Of a stretch of 23,012 bases of DNA, positions 21,358 to 23,012 are shown piece by piece (position 1 is the stretch's first letter; each line of letters starts with the position of its first letter). The stretch covers positions 1 through 23,012 of the IMG/VR virus record IMGVR_UViG_3300031656_000040; one strand, 5' to 3'. Both the position numbers and the translations under genes were made by a program. A model generated the notes under the pieces. The model saw only the letters and a list, made by a program, of their open reading frames with translations, made no database searches and had not been told where the DNA came from. Origin of the DNA: a virus.

Positions 21358-23012
21358 CTACCCACAATATAAGTATCCGTAAATACCACTCACCTTTCCA
21401 TTAGAATCAAATGTACAATCTTCCATACACTTACCAACGGTAAATGAATGTATTGATTGCTGCTCATCATATACAGGGATACCATCATTAAATCCAGTAA
21501 TGATATATTCAACGGGTTGTTTCATAACATACCCAGCTACATTAGATGAACATACTAAATCACCCTTAGATACTGGTCCATTTTGATTACATACCTTCAT
21601 ACCATCAAGAGATAAGTTACTTTTGGTATCAAAATGACGAGTATCACCAATTGCCGCAACTTTCCATATAGATTTAATTGCTCTGTCAGATTCAGGTATA
21701 ATAGTATTTAATGAATCCATATAGTGTTTAGATTTATCCAACTCAGTATCACTATATTCAACCATTGCCCATAAAATTCCAATTACAGCCGAATCCGTAT
21801 CGGACGTTACTGAGATTAGCTCATTATTTTCATCTAATTTAACTAAATCACCAACCTGAAGTATTACATTATTATATTTTATATGATGGTGTGGTAATGT
21901 TGTTGTTGTGACTGCGAATTTTGTAGAAGTACCACCCGTCGCACCAGTCGCACCAGTCGCACCAGTTGGTCCGGCTATACCAGCAGGTCCAGCAGTACCA
22001 TTAATTCCATTAGTACCAGCATCTCCTTTTGCGCCGGCAGCGCCATTTGTTCCATTTGTTCCATTTGTACCGTTTGAGCCTTTTAATGATGTTAAGAATG
22101 TAGTTGAATTACCGGTGTTTGCTGGTACTGCCGACCAAATCTCAAATGCAGAATCGCCATCTTCACCATCATCCCCATTTGTTCCATTCGAACCATCATC
22201 TCCATCAATTCCATTAGTACCAGCATCTCCTTTTGCGCCGGCAGCGCCATTTGTTCCATTCGAGCCATCTAATCCATTCGAACCATCATCTCCATCAATT
22301 CCATTAGTACCAGCATCTCCTTTAGCACCATTAGTTCCATTTGTTCCATCCGAACCATTCGAGCCATTCGAGCCATCTAATCCATTCGAACCATCATCTC
22401 CATCAATTCCATTAGTACCAGCATCTCCTTTAGCACCATTAGTTCCATTTGTTCCATCCGAACCATTCGAGCCATCCGAACCATCGAAATAATCAACACC
22501 TTTAACGGGCGATATCCCATCCGAGCCATCATCTCCATCAATTCCATTCGAACCAGCATCTCCTTTAGCACCATTAGTTCCATTTGTTCCATCCGAACCA
22601 TTCGAGCCATCTAATCCATTCGAACCAGCATCCCCTTTAGCACCATCAGTTCCATTCGAGCCATCCGAACCATCGAAATAATCAACACCTTTAACGGGTG
22701 ATATCCCATCCGAGCCATTAGTTCCATCCGAGCCATTAGTTCCATTCGAACCATCATCTCCAGCATCCCCTTTAGCACCATCAGTTCCATTCGAACCATC
22801 CGAACCATCGAAATAATCAACACCTTTAACGGGCGATATCCCATCCGAGCCATTAGTTCCATTCGAACCATTCGAACCATCAGTTCCATCGAAATAATCA
22901 ACACCTTTAACGGGCGATATCCCATCCGAGCCATTAGTTCCATTCGAACCATTCGAACCATCAGTTCCATCGAAATAATCAACACCTTTAACGGGCGATA
23001 TCCCATCCGAGC
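21358..23012 (-). CDS. Collagen-like fibre protein, C-terminal 550 residues (cut by right edge)
   Basis: The frame ending at 21358 stays open through an ATG at 21765 to the window edge, so that ATG is internal. Reading in sense, the visible part is a long Gly-X-Y array rich in GTNG, GSDG and GDDG triplets. Five DGISPVKGVDYFDG elements interrupt it. A non-collagen patch (SAFEIWSAVPANTGNSTTFL, 22084-22155) follows, then a second short array (GTNGTNGAAGAKGDAG..., GPTGATGATGATGG). The last 190 residues are a globular cap with VGDLV..., GPVSKGDLVCSSNVAGYVMK, and the end SFTVGKCMEDCTFDSNGKVS then GIYGYLYCG. That end resembles C-terminal caps of phage fibre proteins I know. Collagen-like segments form trimeric rods, so this is probably a fibre shaft with a receptor-side or trimerising cap. 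Confidence 0.88.
   Translation of the reverse strand, partial: SDGISPVKGVDYFDGTDGSNGSNGTNGSDGISPVKGVDYFDGTDGSNGSNGTNGSDGISPVKGVDYFDGSDGSNGTDGAKGDAGDDGSNGTNGSDGTNGSDGISPVKGVDYFDGSDGSNGTDGAKGDAGSNGLDGSNGSDGTNGTNGAKGDAGSNGIDGDDGSDGISPVKGVDYFDGSDGSNGSDGTNGTNGAKGDAGTNGIDGDDGSNGLDGSNGSNGSDGTNGTNGAKGDAGTNGIDGDDGSNGLDGSNGTNGAAGAKGDAGTNGIDGDDGSNGTNGDDGEDGDSAFEIWSAVPANTGNSTTFLTSLKGSNGTNGTNGTNGAAGAKGDAGTNGINGTAGPAGIAGPTGATGATGATGGTSTKFAVTTTTLPHHHIKYNNVILQVGDLVKLDENNELISVTSDTDSAVIGILWAMVEYSDTELDKSKHYMDSLNTIIPESDRAIKSIWKVAAIGDTRHFDTKSNLSLDGMKVCNQNGPVSKGDLVCSSNVAGYVMKQPVEYIITGFNDGIPVYDEQQSIHSFTVGKCMEDCTFDSNGKVSGIYGYLYCG
22481..23004. repeat. Repeated block coding for FDG-DYFDVGKVPSI element, 81-bp period at the right end
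   Basis: The block CCATCGAAATAATCAACACC (continuing to about 40 bp) begins at 22481, 22670, 22805, 22886 and 22967. The spacings of 189, 135, 81 and 81 bp are all multiples of 9, that is, whole Gly-X-Y triplets. The last three units are almost identical tandem copies of 81 bp, and the array continues beyond the window. Confidence 0.92.

Noticed and set aside
21358-21765. An independent 135-residue gene starting at ATG 21765
   Set aside because: The same frame is open upstream into a recognisable VGDLV domain and the collagen array, and there is no ribosome site or box before 21765.
21908-22492. Plus-strand Pro/Val/Ser-rich frame of 194 residues
   Set aside because: Antisense shadow of the collagen-like Gly-X-Y array (GGA/GGT read as TCC/ACC). 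Its repeats follow the 9-bp collagen period.
22481-23004. CRISPR-like array
   Set aside because: The spacing is irregular (189, 135, 81, 81), everything stays in one coding frame with Gly every third codon, and there are no unique spacers.
22377-23006. Minus-strand Met/Arg/Leu-rich frames in the right-hand repeats
   Set aside because: These are the wrong frame of the collagen gene. The Gly-X-Y frame is open throughout and continuous with the C-terminal cap.
1-23012. tRNA genes, integrase or attachment sites, insertion sequences
   Set aside because: All gaps are under about 155 bases and none shows a cloverleaf, CCA end, transposase frame or terminal inverted repeats.

Overview
This window looks like the head-gene and adhesin region of a T4-type (tailed, contractile) phage with an AT-rich genome, probably aquatic. 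Every gene I can support lies on the minus strand, so transcription runs from position 23012 down to 1. The T4 core is recognisable in the usual order: large terminase (14150-15721), portal (12207-14084), prohead protease (10074-10688), acidic prohead core protein (5950-6948) and major capsid protein (4296-5930). A PhoH-like ATPase follows. The host cannot be read from the sequence. The style of the adhesin proteins, and an S21 homologue with a KPSVIKR stretch, make me lean weakly to an aquatic Bacteroidota or a Pelagibacter-like host.

Layout in transcription order. (1) 23012-21358 is the C-terminal part of a long collagen-like fibre protein that runs off the right edge. (2) 21229-18962 is a two-domain nucleotidyltransferase: an NMN/cytidylyl-transferase-type domain fused to a ligase-type covalent nucleotidyltransferase domain. 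(3) 18926-16319 is a run of small proteins, one Cys-rich, one modular and one with a membrane anchor. (4) 16319-10688 holds a membrane-anchored protein, terminase, portal and three conserved-looking head-region proteins, including an easily missed 45-residue gene. (5) 10688-4296 is the prohead module: protease, a 678-residue bead-like protein, a smaller relative, a phage-encoded ribosomal protein bS21, the core protein and the capsid protein. (6) 4160-1 holds PhoH followed by fibre-type structural proteins, two of which share an N-terminal M[AP]NWKKVI block; the last runs off the left edge.

Two patterns tie the region together. First, many proteins carry short sites of the form [hydrophobic or V]-x-E followed by A, S or G. 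These sit near the N-terminus (LLNE, LLKE, ILSE, LLSE, ILTE) or between domains (SVNE, AVNE, GINE, SITE). They resemble the sites cut by the T4 gp21 prohead protease and the capsid-targeting peptides of T4 internal proteins. The protease gene lies in the middle of this set. I infer that the phage loads a set of proteins, including a multi-domain polyprotein and possibly the nucleotidyltransferase, into the prohead and then cuts them free. Second, most gaps between genes contain the printed-strand octamer TATAAATA, the T4 late promoter word, but always in the orientation opposite to the genes. The sense strand therefore reads ATATTTATA 15-82 bases upstream of start codons. At several gaps an intrinsic terminator lies directly before this box. 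It is either a new late-promoter word or an antisense element.

There are no gaps over 300 bases, and I found no tRNA, insertion sequence or CRISPR array.
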